This document shows, one piece after another, positions 33,433 to 45,456 of a stretch of 64,000 bases of DNA. Under the pieces are notes generated by a model. That model made no database searches. It was not told the origin of the DNA and saw only the letters and a list, made by a program, of their open reading frames with translations. This stretch comes from Podospora pseudocomata (lineage: Eukaryota > Ascomycota > Sordariomycetes > Sordariales > Podosporaceae). The DNA is taken from NCBI RefSeq assembly GCF_035222375.1, contig NC_085889.1, positions 1,674,001 through 1,738,000 of the forward strand, given 5' to 3'. Every line of letters begins with the position of its first letter. Within the stretch, counting starts at the first letter, position 1. The translations under genes were made by a program, and so were the position numbers.

Positions 33433-35225
33433 GTCATTACACTGAGTGGATGTACAGGTATTCCTCAGACCCAATCAACGGCAATAAAAAACGACGTGGA
33501 GTACAAGATGTGGGCTCGAGGCCAATCCCAAATGCATCAATGGAAGTGTCAAAGGCGGGTCTGAGTTGGGGAACTAAACTCGACGAAAGGAACAAAGACT
33601 GGTGTGAATGTGGGGGCAAGGAGACAATGCTTTCATTCCTGTGTAGGTAGCCACAGCTAAGGCAACTCTTCTTCTTCTTTAAAACTTTACTTCATCTGCC
33701 AGGAAAACATGAACTCATCCCTAAAGTAACTGGCTCACTACCTACCTTGGTATCCGTCGTTGCCACGATGTCCGAATTGGCCAAAAGGCTGGCGCATGAG
33801 AAGCTAGAAAAGCGCGGCGCCCCAGGTCTCTGTACAATTCCCGATTCACTTCCCGGACTAACTCGAGCACACAACGTGGAGATGCCTGAGCCGACCAATA
33901 CTATCCAAGATGGCATGGTAGATATCCAGACTCGCATGGCTATTCTGAGTGATTAGATCGAGCGCCTTCACAGCGACTTCGTCACGAGAACCATCCCAGG
34001 GGCCAAGGGGCCAATACGGTCAGTGGAATAGCTCGACAGATGAACATAAACAATGTCTAACAGAAGGCCTACCAGGTTCCACCGAAAGCTACACCCCCTC
34101 CGCCCCCTCCAACCCCCGGCATTGACTCCCTCCCCACCCCTTGGCGAAGAACTCGGAAAAGAAATAGGCGCCGACAGTTAAGCATTTGCGAACACCCAGA
34201 CTGTCATTTCCAGGGAAATCTGATGCAGATTTCGGAAGACATACTGCCCAAAACTGAGGAAGATTTCTCTCCCCATCTTCTACATTCACAACCTCAGTTT
34301 TCCAATGAACCTGAAGCATGTAAGCGCCGACAGAAAATAAAAATCGAAAATAAAAACGGGCTGTAGCAAATATAGGTACTTCGGTACATCGAGCGTGTAT
34401 TTTCAGGCTCTCAGATGGAATGATGATGAAGCATAACTCTTTGTATATCTGGGTATTTACCACTCCGATCTTCGAAGCCGAAATCAAGATCATATGTGTG
34501 TTATGGCAAGGAATGCGTTTTGCTAAGGATTCAGCTGAAAGACTGGATCACGTTTGGATGTCCGTGCGCGTTTGTGCTGGACTTGGCTCATCATTGCGGC
34601 ACAGCCCAGGCCCTCACCTCAGGTATATAGTCGTTTGCTTTCTCTGGCCTAGCCACAAATCTCGGGTATTGGGATCTTTGATGTCGGGGTGATATACTAT
34701 AGTCCTGTAAGATCTAGACAGCTTTTGGGATACCGGCGGTAGGGGGCTGAGAAGCTGAGGTGTAAGAGAACGAAACGATAGGGCAAAACGACGGCCTCCA
34801 AGGGATATCTTCATGCACGCCAGCAAAGCAACGCCAATCACGATGCTTCCAGTATGCGCAGTTGACGCCAATCGCTTGGGCACCAACGTCAGCAAAATGC
34901 CCGATGTGCGGGGTTGTCGACCTTTGGAAACAGCAACAATCGAACCTACCGAGTTTTGCACTACGCTTCTCAACAATCACTCGGGGCAGGTAATTCTTGT
35001 CTATATCTGAGGGCGTATCCTGGTTTCAGCTACTGATTTGTTGAGCCTACTAGTTCCGTCCGTCTCCCGCGCACCTGCTCGGCTTTTCCCGCTGTCGAAT
35101 AGTTATACGGGCAGACAACAGATTCCTTTTTGACTGCAAAGGCCTAAGGCAGCCAAAGAAGCCTCGCAAAACCTTGCATAACCATTTTCCATGCTACGAG
35201 AGCTGAGCTCGGCGGTTTTTCGACA
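33433..35225. other. Gene-poor region before the HNWD gene
   Basis: About 1.8 kb with scattered short frames. One at 33747-33956 (starting MVSVVATMSELAKRLAHEKL) may be a remnant of a longer helical protein, but I cannot place it. The right end is the promoter of the HET-NACHT-WD40 gene. Confidence 0.4.
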
Positions 35226-38200
35226 ATGCGCCTCCTGGAGCGCAATGATACCGGCGATGTCAGTTTGACGGGTGACATTCCCGACAACCAGGTCCCACCG
35301 TATGCGATACTTTCGCACACATGGGGCGACGAAGAGGTCAGCTTTAAGGATATAACGGACGGTACACACAAGAACAAAAGAGGCTACTCTAAGATCCAGT
35401 TTTGCGGAGACCAAGCCGGGCGTGATGGACTGAAATTCTTCTGGATCGACACATGCTGCATCAACAAATCCGACTGCGATGAGTTTCAGGAGGCTCTCAA
35501 CTCCATGTTCCGATGGTACCGCAATGCGGCCAAATGCTATGTCTATCTCACAGACGTCTCAACCTACCAACAGGACGCCGACAGCAATCCCGGTTGGGAA
35601 TTGGCTTTTCGGAAATCCAGATGGTTCACTCGTGGGTGGACCCTCCAAGAGCTTATTGCGCCAACAGTTGTTGAATTCTTCTCCGAAGACCGCAAGCGCC
35701 TAGGAGATAAGAAGTCTCTCGCACAGCATATTCATAACACAACTGGCATTCCTCTACGAGCTCTCCAAGCCAACAAATTGTCCGATTTCAGCTTTGACGT
35801 ACGCATGTCGTGGATTAAACACCGCAGCACGACGCGCGAAGAAGACAGGGCTTACTGTCTACTCGGCATCTTTAACGTACAAATGCGGCTTCTATACGGC
35901 GAGGGAGAAGAAAGAGCATTTGAGCGGCTGCGAGAGGAAATTAGTAAGCATGATCGCTATCTGTCTAGTCTGCATTCTACCGACCCGCGCTTTGATAAGA
36001 AGCGTATCGAGGAGGCAAAGGGTGGGTTACTTAGTGACGCTTACCGCTGGGTTTTCGACACCCCCGACTTCCGCGTTTGGTATGACCAGTTAGAGAGCCG
36101 CCTTCTCTGGATTAAAGGAGATCCCGGCAAGGGCAAGACCATGTTGCTCTGCGGCATCATCAACGAGCTGGAGGGTGCCATTGTTGCAGACGGGCACTGT
36201 CGCAACTTGGCCTATTTCTTCTGCCAAGCTACCGACTCGCGCATCAATAACGCCATTGCCGTGTTACGCGGCTTGATCTACCTTCTTGCCCACCAGCAGC
36301 CACGTCTTATCCCCCACATACGCAAATACACGGATAAGGCTAAATCGCTCTCTGACGCAAATGCGTGGTTCGTCCTCTCGGATATTTTGGGGGGGATGCT
36401 AGGAGACCCGAACTTGAAGCCAACCTACCTGGTCATCGACGCTCTGGACGAATGCATGGGTGACTTGCCAAGACTTCTAAAATTTATCGTCGACATGTCA
36501 TCTACGTTTCCTTGTGTCAAGTGGGTCGTCTCTAGTCGCAACTGGCCGAACATCGAAGAGAGCCTAGAAGCCGCGGAAAAGAAGATAAGGCTCAGTCTTG
36601 AGTTGAACGAAAAGTCTATCTCCTCCGCTGTCAGCACGTATATTCAGCATAAGATGGATGAACTAGCGCGGAAAAAGAGGTACAACGACAGAACAAAGAA
36701 CGCTGTTCAACACCATTTGACCCGCAACGCAAACGACACATTCCTCTGGGTGGCTTTAGTCTGTCAAGAACTTACGCATGTTTCACGATCGAGGGTTCTC
36801 ACCAAGTTAAACATGTTTCCACCTGGTCTTGATTCTCTCTACCAACAAATGATAGATCAGGTTCGCCGCTCGGATGAGCCAGATCTCTGCAAACAAGTTC
36901 TGGCGATCCTCTCCATTACTTACCGGCCTATCACGATACAAGAGCTAGCGGTCTTCGTGGATATACCCGAGGGCATCTCCGACGAACTGGAATTCATGAC
37001 AGAGATAGTAGGACTCTGCGGCTCTTTTTTGACCCTTCGAGAAACCACCATCTATTTCGTCCACCAATCCGCAAAGGATTTCTTACTGAGAGAAGCAGCT
37101 CATGAGGTTTTTCCTTCCGGTATAAAAGACATACACCATGCCGTCTTCTTGCGATCGCTACACGTAATGTCCGGAACATTACGACGCGACATCTACAGCC
37201 TTGGCGCTCCGGGATCTTCCATCGACGACGCCAAGCTACCCGATCCAGACCCGCTAGCCGCACTATGTTATGCTTGTATCTACTGGGTTGATCATCTCTG
37301 TAACGGGCAGGCGAGCGACGATAGCAAGCACCCAGATATTTTCCAAGATGGTGGTATCGTCGATGGCTTTCTGAGACAGCATTACCTCCACTGGCTTGAA
37401 GCACTTTCACTATGTAAGAGCATGCCGCAGGGGGTACTTTCAATGGCAAACCTCGAAAGCATTCTTCAGGTAGGCTCTACCCAGTGATAGTATCATGTCA
37501 TTAAGTGGTCTAACAGGAGATTAGTACAGGTCGATTACGTCTCAATTACCAAGCCTTATCGCTGACATGCGTCGATTCGTATTATACTGGAGATGGGTTA
37601 TTGAGAATTATCCTCTTCAGGTATACGCTTCGGCACTTATATTTAGCCCCGCCCGAAGTATAACAAGAGGCCTATTCAGGCAGGAAGAACGGAAGTATAT
37701 TACTTCGGGGCCAATTGTAGAGGATAATTGGAATGCGTGCCGGCAGACGCTCGAGGGGCATGGCGGTTCGGTAACGTCGGTAGCGATCTCGCCCGATTCG
37801 AAGTGGGTTGCGTCAGGATCAGGCGACAATACCATCAAGATCTGGGATGGGGCTACGGGGTTATGTACGCAGACGCTCGAGGGGCATCGCCACTGGGTTA
37901 CGTCGGTAGCGATCTCGCCCGATTTAAAGTGGGTTGCGTCAGGATCAGGCGACAATACCATCAAGATCTGGGATGCGGCTACGGGGTTATGTACGCAGAC
38001 GCTTAAGGGGCATCGCGATTCGGTTACGTCGGTAGCGATCTCGCCCGATTCGAAGTGGGTTGCGTCAGGATCACACGATAAGACCATCAAGATCTGGGAT
38101 GCGGCTACGGGGTCATGTACGCAGACGCTCGAGGGGCATAACGATTCGGTTACGTCGGTAGCGATCTCGCCCGATTCGAAGTGGGTTGCGTCAGGATCAT

Positions 38201-39267
38201 ACAATAAGACCATCAAGATCTGGGATACAGCTACGAGGTCATGTACACAGACGCTTAAGGGGTATGGCAATTGGGTTACGTCGGTAGCGTTCTCGTCCGA
38301 TTCGAAGTGGATTGCGTCAGGATCACACAACAAGACCATTAAGATCTGGGATACGGCTACGGGGTTATATACGCAGACGCTCAAGGGGCATCGCGATTGG
38401 GTAACGTCGATAGCGTTCTCGCCCGATTCGAAGTGGGTTGCGTCAGGATCACACGACAAGACCATCAAGATCTGGGATACAGCTACGGGGTTATGTACGC
38501 AGACGCTTAAGGGGCATGGCCATTCGGTCACGTCAGTAGCGTTCTCGCCCGATTCGAAGTGGGTTGCGTCAGGATCACACGACAAGACCATCAAGATCTG
38601 GGATGCGGCTACGGGGTTATCTAGGCAGACGCTTGAGGGGCATCGCGATTGGGTAACATCGGTAGCGTTCTCGCCCGATTCGAAGTGGGTTGCGTCAGGA
38701 TCACACGACAAGACCATCAAGATCTGGGATGCGGCTACGGGGTTATGTACGCAGACGCTCGAGGGGCATGGCCGTTCGGTCACGTCGGTAGCGATCTCGC
38801 CCGATTCGAAGTGGGTTGCGTCAGGATCAGGCGACAATACCATCAAGATCTGGGATGCGGCTACGGGGTTATGTACGCAGACACTCAAGGGGCATCGCGA
38901 TTGGGTCACGTCGGTAGCGTTCTCGCCCGATTCGAAGTGGGTTGCGTCAGGATCACACGACAAGACCATCAAGATCTGGGATGCGGCTACGGGGTCATGT
39001 ACGCAGACGCTCAAAGGGCATCGCCATTCTGTTCAGTCGGTAGCGTCTTCCCTTAACTCGACGCTGATTGCATCCGAATCAGATAATGCCAACCCCCCAT
39101 GCTACGGAATAGACTCAGACAACAGGTGGATTACGAGGGGCTTAGAAAACTGGCTATGGTTGCCTCCGGAATATCTGCCAGAATGTTTAGCTGTAGCGGC
39201 ATTAACGGTTGCTATTGGCTGTTCTTCGGGGCGCGTCCTAATTCTGACGTTCACGACAGACAGCTAA
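35226..39267 (+). CDS. HET-NACHT-WD40 (HNWD) STAND protein, het-d/het-e/het-r-like
   Basis: Two exons, 35226-37469 and 37525-39267, giving 1328 residues. The N-terminal HET domain (about 1-240) starts MRLLERN, with YAILSHTWG, FFWIDTCCIN and FTRGWTLQELIAP; this domain triggers fungal cell death. The NACHT ATPase domain has the P-loop GDPGKGKT at 298-305 and Walker B YLVIDALDE near 403. Ten complete 42-residue WD40 repeats follow from 37738, plus a degenerate eleventh. The intron (GTAGGC...CTAAC...TTAG) lies between the NACHT region and the WD block. The acceptor at 37524 keeps the frame into TSQLPSLIADMRRF; a CAG five bases later would shift to a stop. No break is seen. By analogy with Podospora HET-E it would be a non-self-recognition receptor whose WD repeats set specificity. 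Confidence 0.94.
37738..39123 (+). repeat. Tandem 126-bp WD40-coding repeats (10 full, 1 degenerate)
   Basis: Ten units of 126 bp occupy 37738-38997 and a worn eleventh follows. Units are nearly identical at DNA level, including silent sites (e.g. the invariant TGGGTTGCGTCAGGATCA core, changed only in the fifth unit). Differences cluster at a few codons: residue 6 (E/K), residues 8-11 (e.g. HGGS, HRHW, HRDS, HNDS, YGNW), residue 17 (I/F), residues 29-31 (GDN, HDK, YNK, HNK), residue 38 and residue 42. This is the 'high internal conservation' pattern known from fungal NWD genes. Confidence 0.95.
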
Positions 39268-39800
39268 GCTGATCTCTCTTCCTTTCTCTCTCTCTTTTTT
39301 TTCTATCCTAGCGTGACACAGGAGGGATCTGGGGGTCTCCATTAAATTATAGCCCGTTATAATTGTCTAGATCCTTCTAGATCCCGCCTCTTTCATCAAT
39401 TCGAGTATCCTGTTTTGTCCTGAAGACAGGTGGCTCCACAACACTTTGTAGACACGTTATAAAGTTATGGCCCACTCGAACAACTCGAGATCGAGTTAGG
39501 TGGCCTGACGTAACTCTAAGCGCTACAACACGCTTTATTCGGTCGTGCGGAGCAAAGTTTTTACGTATAATAATACTCTTTCAACTAACTCACGAGGTAA
39601 TTATATCTCAAGGAGACAGCACAGAGGTCATCACATATTTCTTGGACTACGCTACTTGGAGAAAGAAAGTTGAGCGTCACACCAGTGCTATGAAGTTCAG
39701 CCCCATGTTGGAGGGTCAAAGATATACTCTGTGGAACGTATGAAGTCATTCCTTCACACACGGGCGACGTGGCCTTTCAGGGAAGTTTTTCAAAAAAGGT
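39268..39800. other. Intergenic region between HNWD gene and LINE remnant
   Basis: About 500 nt with the 3' region of the HNWD gene. No gene seen. Confidence 0.5.
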
Positions 39801-41215
39801 GATCAAGATGACAATTCCTCCCTTGATGACGGAGTATGGCTCATGCGAGGACATCATAAAAATCTTCGTAACTTCCCAGCCGACATCATTTGACTTGCTA
39901 GAGCTACCCAACATTGACGAGCTAACACAGAGAACTGCCGGGTACAAGATTAGCCATCCTAATACCAAGTGCATCAGAAGCGCCATAGCTTATGGAGCTG
40001 CCAACTACCACACACCCATTCCAACTGGAGGTCAACCACGGGGTCTGGCGAAGAGGCTGGCGAAGGCCCAGACTAGCAACCTCAGGATAGTGGCCGGAGC
40101 ATACAAGGCTACACCAATCAGAAACTTGGAAACCGAAACTTGGGTGTCACCACTGGACCTATACCTCAACGAGAGACTGGCAGACTTTGAAGCCCGGCTT
40201 CAGAACTCGTCCTTGCACAGTGGGCAAGGACCAGATGCATCAAAACACCCACTAGGGCAGCTCGTCCAAGAAGCGTGCAGTAGGATATACCGACGCTTCC
40301 AAAAACGGAGGCCAGGCCGAAGATCCACCCACCCGCAGGAACCCACGGTCATTGAGAGAGCTGTCATCACCATCAACAAGTGGATCAGCCAGCACCAGAG
40401 CCAAAGTGAGAGCCAAAGTGAGAGCCAGGGAGAGACACTGGTAGAGAGCCGAGGAGAGATCCCAGTACCCACGACAGAAGCAGCACTCTACCAAGCATGG
40501 GAAAACCATTGGAGAAAGCAGGTCGAGGGCCGACCTGCCAGGATAGCGGATGAAGGACCACCAGAAATGCTTTTCACAGACAAGACCCTGAAGAGACACA
40601 AGGATTTAACCAAAGCCCAGAGCTCTCTACTAGTCCAGGCTCGTACAGGAGCAATAGGTCTACGGGATTTCCTATTCAAGCAGCAAGTCCCATGCCTAGC
40701 CACTCCCCATTGTACTTGCGGAGAAGGCCGTGAAACAGTCGAGCAGCTCGTTATATGGTGCCCAGTACCACCGAAGCCTAGAACCTTGCCAACAAACACT
40801 ATCCGCACGCACCGAGATCTTAGCCTCGTGCTATAAGGTATAGGGTCTCGGAACCGAAGGCTGTTAGGAAAGGTTCTGGGCTGGCTGATGGATTCCGGCC
40901 GCTTGATGGAATACAGCTTAGCTAGAAACCTGGAATTTGAGCAGGAGGATATATTGATAGGGGAGGACGAGGTGGACGCGGCGACCGGAGCGGAAGTCGA
41001 GGACAACTAGTGCTCAAGGCCTTGTTGGGACCTTTCCTTATTTTGCAACTATCTGGCTTTTTCAACAACTGTTTCCTATTTGTTACCGAGATAGGTTTCT
41101 CACCCGGCTCCAGGCACGGACTTTTCCTATGTAAATAGAATCAGCAGGACCGACACACTCTTTTTAGGGTAGAACGGAGTAGGAATAATGATAATAATAA
41201 TAAATATGAAACGGA
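39800..41215 (+). mobile_element. 3' fragment of a Tad1-like LINE (non-LTR retrotransposon)
   Basis: The fragment encodes the end of the reverse-transcriptase ORF and what follows it. RSAIAYGAANYH and LRIVAGAYKATPI mark the post-RT region; LTKAQSSLLVQARTGAIGL leads into the C-terminal CxxH/CxC zinc-binding block (TPHCTCGEG, then QLVIWC). An in-frame TAA at 40834-40836 interrupts LVL/GIGSRN; reading continues in the same frame to about 41010, so CAA-to-TAA is likely. A 3' UTR follows, ending in an ATA-rich tail (about 41186-41212). The 5' part, including the RT catalytic core and endonuclease, is absent, so this is a 5'-truncated dead copy. The left edge is uncertain. Just downstream of the RT block, AGCCAAAGTGAG is repeated at 40400-40424. 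Confidence 0.8.
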
Positions 41216-42071
41216 ACTGTAATTAAGACAAGCAGTACGTTGGTTTATATGACGATTCAGCTAGGCTTTTACCTTGATTTGCAAACTAGGTATTCGAACT
41301 TAAGCTGGTTAGTTTGGACATTTCGAAATCAAGCACATTTTTTCCAAGCTGAAATTGACAGGGGGGTAGGGTGGAAGAGGCAGTGGTGCTGCTCCTAACT
41401 ATACACCCCACCCAAGTCCAAAAGCGGCAATACATTTCCCTTGACCGGGGAGAACAGAAATAGCCAAACTGCAATTGCAACAAGCTCATAATAAACGGTA
41501 CAAGGCAACTTCGGCCGCTGAGATCGCCGGGCTGAACGATGAGATCTACCGTTTACAGAAGGAATTGATCACCCTGCGATTTCAAAAAAGCCGCGAGCGA
41601 TCGCCAAATATCAGTCTTTTCAATTCAAACCAGCAAAATACGCGAGGAGAACGAACGTCTACAGCAGGAGTTGATCAAGCGAGAATTCAATATACAAGAG
41701 AGCGGTCGTCAAGCAACAATCTGTCGGTTCCAAAACAAAGAGCTGCGTAAGGAGAATGAGCGTATCAACAAGGATTCAGACAACCTGCGATTGGATAGAG
41801 ATGAGGGTCATCGACAACTAGTGACAGGCTGCGTGATGACATGGAGCGTTTGCAGAACAAATTGAATGCCGGGAGAGCGCGGGGAGATGAGGTGAGACGG
41901 TTGAAGGATGAAATAAGAAAGATTCAAGCCGACAAGGAGGAGTTGAAGCGCAACACAAACGCCATGCGTTCACAGCAAGTTGGGAGTGGAACACAAGGAA
42001 CGTCCCTTGAACCACAAACGCCCCATCGACCAACCTATGGAACACAGGGAACACACCAAGAAACGGCCTCC

Positions 42072-42152
42072 TATGGAACAAACTATGGAACAAACTATGG
42101 AACGAAGCAAGGAATGAATCAAGGAACGAATCAAGGAACAAATCAAGAAACA
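42072..42152 (+). repeat. 12-bp coding minisatellite
   Basis: About seven copies of a TATGGAACAAAC / AATCAAGGAACG-type 12-mer, read as (Y/N/K)(G/Q)(T/M)(N/K) units within the Gln/Gly-rich part of the broken coiled-coil gene. Confidence 0.75.
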
Positions 42153-42338
42153 GGCCAAGGACAATCCTACACAACGCAGCAAAGAACGCCTTATGGATCA
42201 TCCTATAAAAGGCAGCAAGGGAGTTCCTATGGACTAACCCAAGGAACGCCGTAACCAGCACCTCAACAACCATCGCCACCTCAACAACCACCACCGCCGC
42301 CGCCTAAAGAACCACCGCCACCACTTCCCCAAGAAACA

Positions 42339-42532
42339 CCTCAGGCAGCGAACCAAGGAGTGTCCCGGGGAGCGAACCAAGAAAACCCTCAGGGAGCGTT
42401 CCAAGAAAGATCTCAGGCAACGATCCAAGAAAGCCCCGAGGGAGCGATCCCAGGAACACCTCAGGGGGGCGATCCATGAGACATCTCAGGGAGCGATCCA
42501 AGTAACACCTCAGGGAGCAATCCAAAGAACTC
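42339..42532 (+). repeat. 24-bp coding minisatellite
   Basis: About eight copies of a 24-bp unit close to CCTCAGGGAGCGATCCAAGA plus AACA (read as PQGAIQET). Copies differ by a few bases, and one unit of odd length breaks the shared frame. Confidence 0.75.
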
Positions 42533-43906
42533 CCCAAGTACCGCCGGCAGTTGAAGACAACAGAAGTCCTGCCGAGACACAAGACCTGCTGCGCAAAATC
42601 GAAAGACTACATACCCAGAAGGACAACGCAGAGCGCGAAGTAGCTCGCCTACAGTCACAACATCAAGCTGCTGAATTTTATAATCAAGAGTTAGAGGCCC
42701 AATTCGAGCGTTTAGAACAAGAACTAGCGGCCGAACGATCAAGGCCGCCTGCTGGAGTCGAGGGAGGTTCCCAAATGACACCCGACGTTGACAAACCAAA
42801 CCGCACAATCCCCAATCTACAAAAGCAATTATCCGTCGAGCGAGAGGAGAAGGAGCTGAAGGAAGCTCAACGCCAGTTCAGAATTCAGGAACTGCAGGAT
42901 GAAATCAACAGTCTTCGGGACAACGAGCACGAAAGCATCAGCACCAGCTCCCCTCAACCTGAACCTGGCACGACAAGTGTCAACCGGGTCACTGACCAAG
43001 AGTTTATTAGCCGTTTCGTAAACCTGCGGGAGGATATCGACAAAGTGATCTGAAACAGGGTTTGGTACGTCCTCGAGTCGCCGGCGGTTCTCAACGACCA
43101 AGAACAGCAGGATGAATACATGCCAACTCTCTACAGCCACGAAGGCTGGGCTTCGCAGCCAGTCTTGGATCGAATCAACACGTAACGTTCGACGTGGTAT
43201 GAGAAGGTGTTGGATACCATTTTCAGCAGAGAAACTTACGGGCTCGAGAGTATCACAATCGAGTCTGACTCTTCAAACCAGCCGCGTTATGTCGAGTCGG
43301 GCTTGGAGGCATTTGAACGTCTGTCAGCTCGTATAATGGTATGCCTCTTTGTCCCTTGCATTCCATGTCCTTGAATCAAACAACGCTTTCTGTCTAGTTG
43401 ACCCAGAAAAAGTCCAAGCCTGGCGTAGTGCCACCGTCGCCTGCGTGGGTCAATGTCAGGTGAAGCCAGCGACCCTCAACACAGCTTTCAATACACTCAT
43501 GGCTGTTTCCAGGCCAGTTATCAGTTCTTCTTTGACCCAGGAGGCGGGGGGAGACTTGACACGGGCCGTCTGGACCCTTGCCGACGACGCCTTCGGGCTC
43601 AAGTTGAAGATGCGCATGTACATTCCAAAATGCCACATAAAAGAGTTTTATGAGGACGACGAGAGACCACATATGGTTCGGGACCATGACTGGGTAAAAC
43701 CAGTGGCTATCGTGGGTGCTGATGATGGGCGGCTGCTGACGGAGAGAGATGAGGAGATTTCATACATGATCTTTGGTGCCTTGACGAAGGGATGGAACGA
43801 TGTGTTGGTGAAGGCACACGTTGCCGTTACCGGTGGAAACGTGCAGGCGTCAGAGCCAGAGCCTGCTGCTCGTGATCTACGAGAAGACGACAACTATGAC
43901 GACTGA

Positions 43907-45456
43907 AAACATATGCACGTAACGTAGTTGGCAGGAAGTTCTTGTTCCCAATAGATTTGCAAATGGCGCAACTTTTGCCTTTATTGCTGCTTGCCAACAG
44001 TTGTGCATTACATGCTCAGAACAGTGCTTTATCGTCCTGTTTGGCGAGAAGGAATGCCCTATTCCCATTCGTAAATACCTATATAGTCACACCCGACAAT
44101 ATTTTGGGCTCAGTCTGTATTAGTCTCAGAAGGTGAGCAAAAGGTGAGCGCAATGAGCATCACCCTGAGCTAAAGTGGATCCAAGGACCGTTCGGCTATA
44201 CTTGCCGTAACCAAAACTAATTATGATTTCCGTTTTCTCCTTATGCGTGCCAGTAGCCCTTTATCAAACCCACTAGAACCACCATTTGTATTAAAATTGC
44301 AACTTTAGATATAGACGAACTTATTTATTTTTCTAACACAAGAAGACACTTATAAATTGCCACATTCATAAACATCTAATTAAATAGCTTTGATTACTAT
44401 AATTCAAAAATCACGTAAAGACGGCAAGAATATATGTAGCAAACTACCGGTCCGTTGCCCGAGTTTCCATTTTGCCGTCCCTTTAGTGGTGGAATATATA
44501 CTGTGACGAACCCCTGTACAGAACCTCTGAAAGGGATACGGGTTGAAGGTAACTTCTGACAATTGGTTCGGTGCAGCTAAACAGTGCACAACAAGATGTC
44601 TCAATGTAAACACAAGATACCGTGAATACAATCTGAATTGCATACTGCGGAACTGTCTATCTACACCAGCCAGTTCCTCCGTATATATAGACCAGTGGAC
44701 CGTGGACCGTGAGCTCCGCCGCAGTCCCCGGTCCCTTAATTGCTGATGACACACTCACACCACCCTTTCAAAAGGACCACCCATGGCCAATCTTATCAGC
44801 CAAGTCCGCCAAGTCTAGGGCTGAACGCCAATCTCCTCACGGCTTGTCCCGCACTTTATGCTTGATGAACCTTACGCTGAGCCAGTATCTGTCCGCGGAG
44901 GATACCGTCCAGTCCACCTAGGCACTTCCTCGTTCGGTGTTTGTATCTGATGCCTGTGCCGCCCGCCACTTCTCACTTGACAGGGCGATCATCAGCCTTT
45001 ACGGCATCAAACTCAGGACATGAGTAAGCACCCACTGCAGCATGCATGTCAACACATCTCGGAGGGGTGGTTTCATTGGTCTGACAGAATCCCCGATGCT
45101 CACATTTGCTTGGGTGGCTTTCTCCAAGTGCATCTGGATTGTCTAAACCTGTCTTGGGGGTCGGAGTGATGGCGGTGTTTATTTTGGACGAAATATATTG
45201 GTCAGCTCGTAGAGCAGGCAGGAGGTTTCTTCAGCTGAGCAGGTAGTGGTGGTCTTGTCAGTGCTTACATAGCTACTTGAGCCTCCCACGATGTCAGTTT
45301 GAGGGGATTCAGTTCTTCTTTTGTTTCTTCTCAGTTTGATAATCTGCTAAGAGCGCCTAATCTGGCAATTCGCGTGTTTCGGCACTTGCATCGAACCGAC
45401 ACACCTACCTACCCGACAGCTTGGGAAGGATTCTCAGATCCACCCGCCCGCCCGCT
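43907..45456. other. AT-richer gene-free region
   Basis: About 1.5 kb without a supported gene. The part around 44200-44420 is visibly AT-rich compared with the rest of the window, which fits old RIP-affected or non-coding DNA. Confidence 0.45.

Larger units (their letters stand above)
41460..43906 (+). pseudogene. Broken coiled-coil protein gene with Gln/Gly-rich repeats
   Basis: A long coiled-coil protein can be read only by changing frame several times. Coiled-coil pieces lie at 41475-41600 (EIAGLNDEIYRLQKEL), 41650-41800 (ENERLQQELIKREF), 41820-41960, 42570-42720 and 42810-42920. A Gln/Gly-rich repeat zone lies between 42000 and 42540. From 42775 the frame is continuous apart from TGA at 43051-43053 and TAA at 43183-43185, each explained by one C-to-T change (CGA, CAA). 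An intron at 43331-43397 (GTATAA...CTAG) joins FERLSA(L) to DPEKVQAWRSATVAC. The globular C-terminus then ends at 43906 in an acidic tail. I recall similar uncharacterised proteins in Sordariales but cannot name a function. Confidence 0.6.

Noticed and set aside
37738-38997. Regular direct repeats as a possible satellite or CRISPR-like array
   Set aside because: They are in-frame WD40 codons with no spacers, continuous with the NACHT gene; a eukaryotic setting also excludes CRISPR.
37617-39014. A 465-codon open frame antisense to the WD40 array
   Set aside because: The repeat unit is 126 bp (a multiple of three) and near-identical, so any frame open in one unit stays open in all. The translation has the same periodicity and no independent features.
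43459-43513. A second intron (GTGAAG...TTCCAG) in the coiled-coil gene tail
   Set aside because: Reading straight through gives a continuous globular segment (KPATLNTAFNTLMAVSRPVI) that fits the rest of the domain better than the spliced version.
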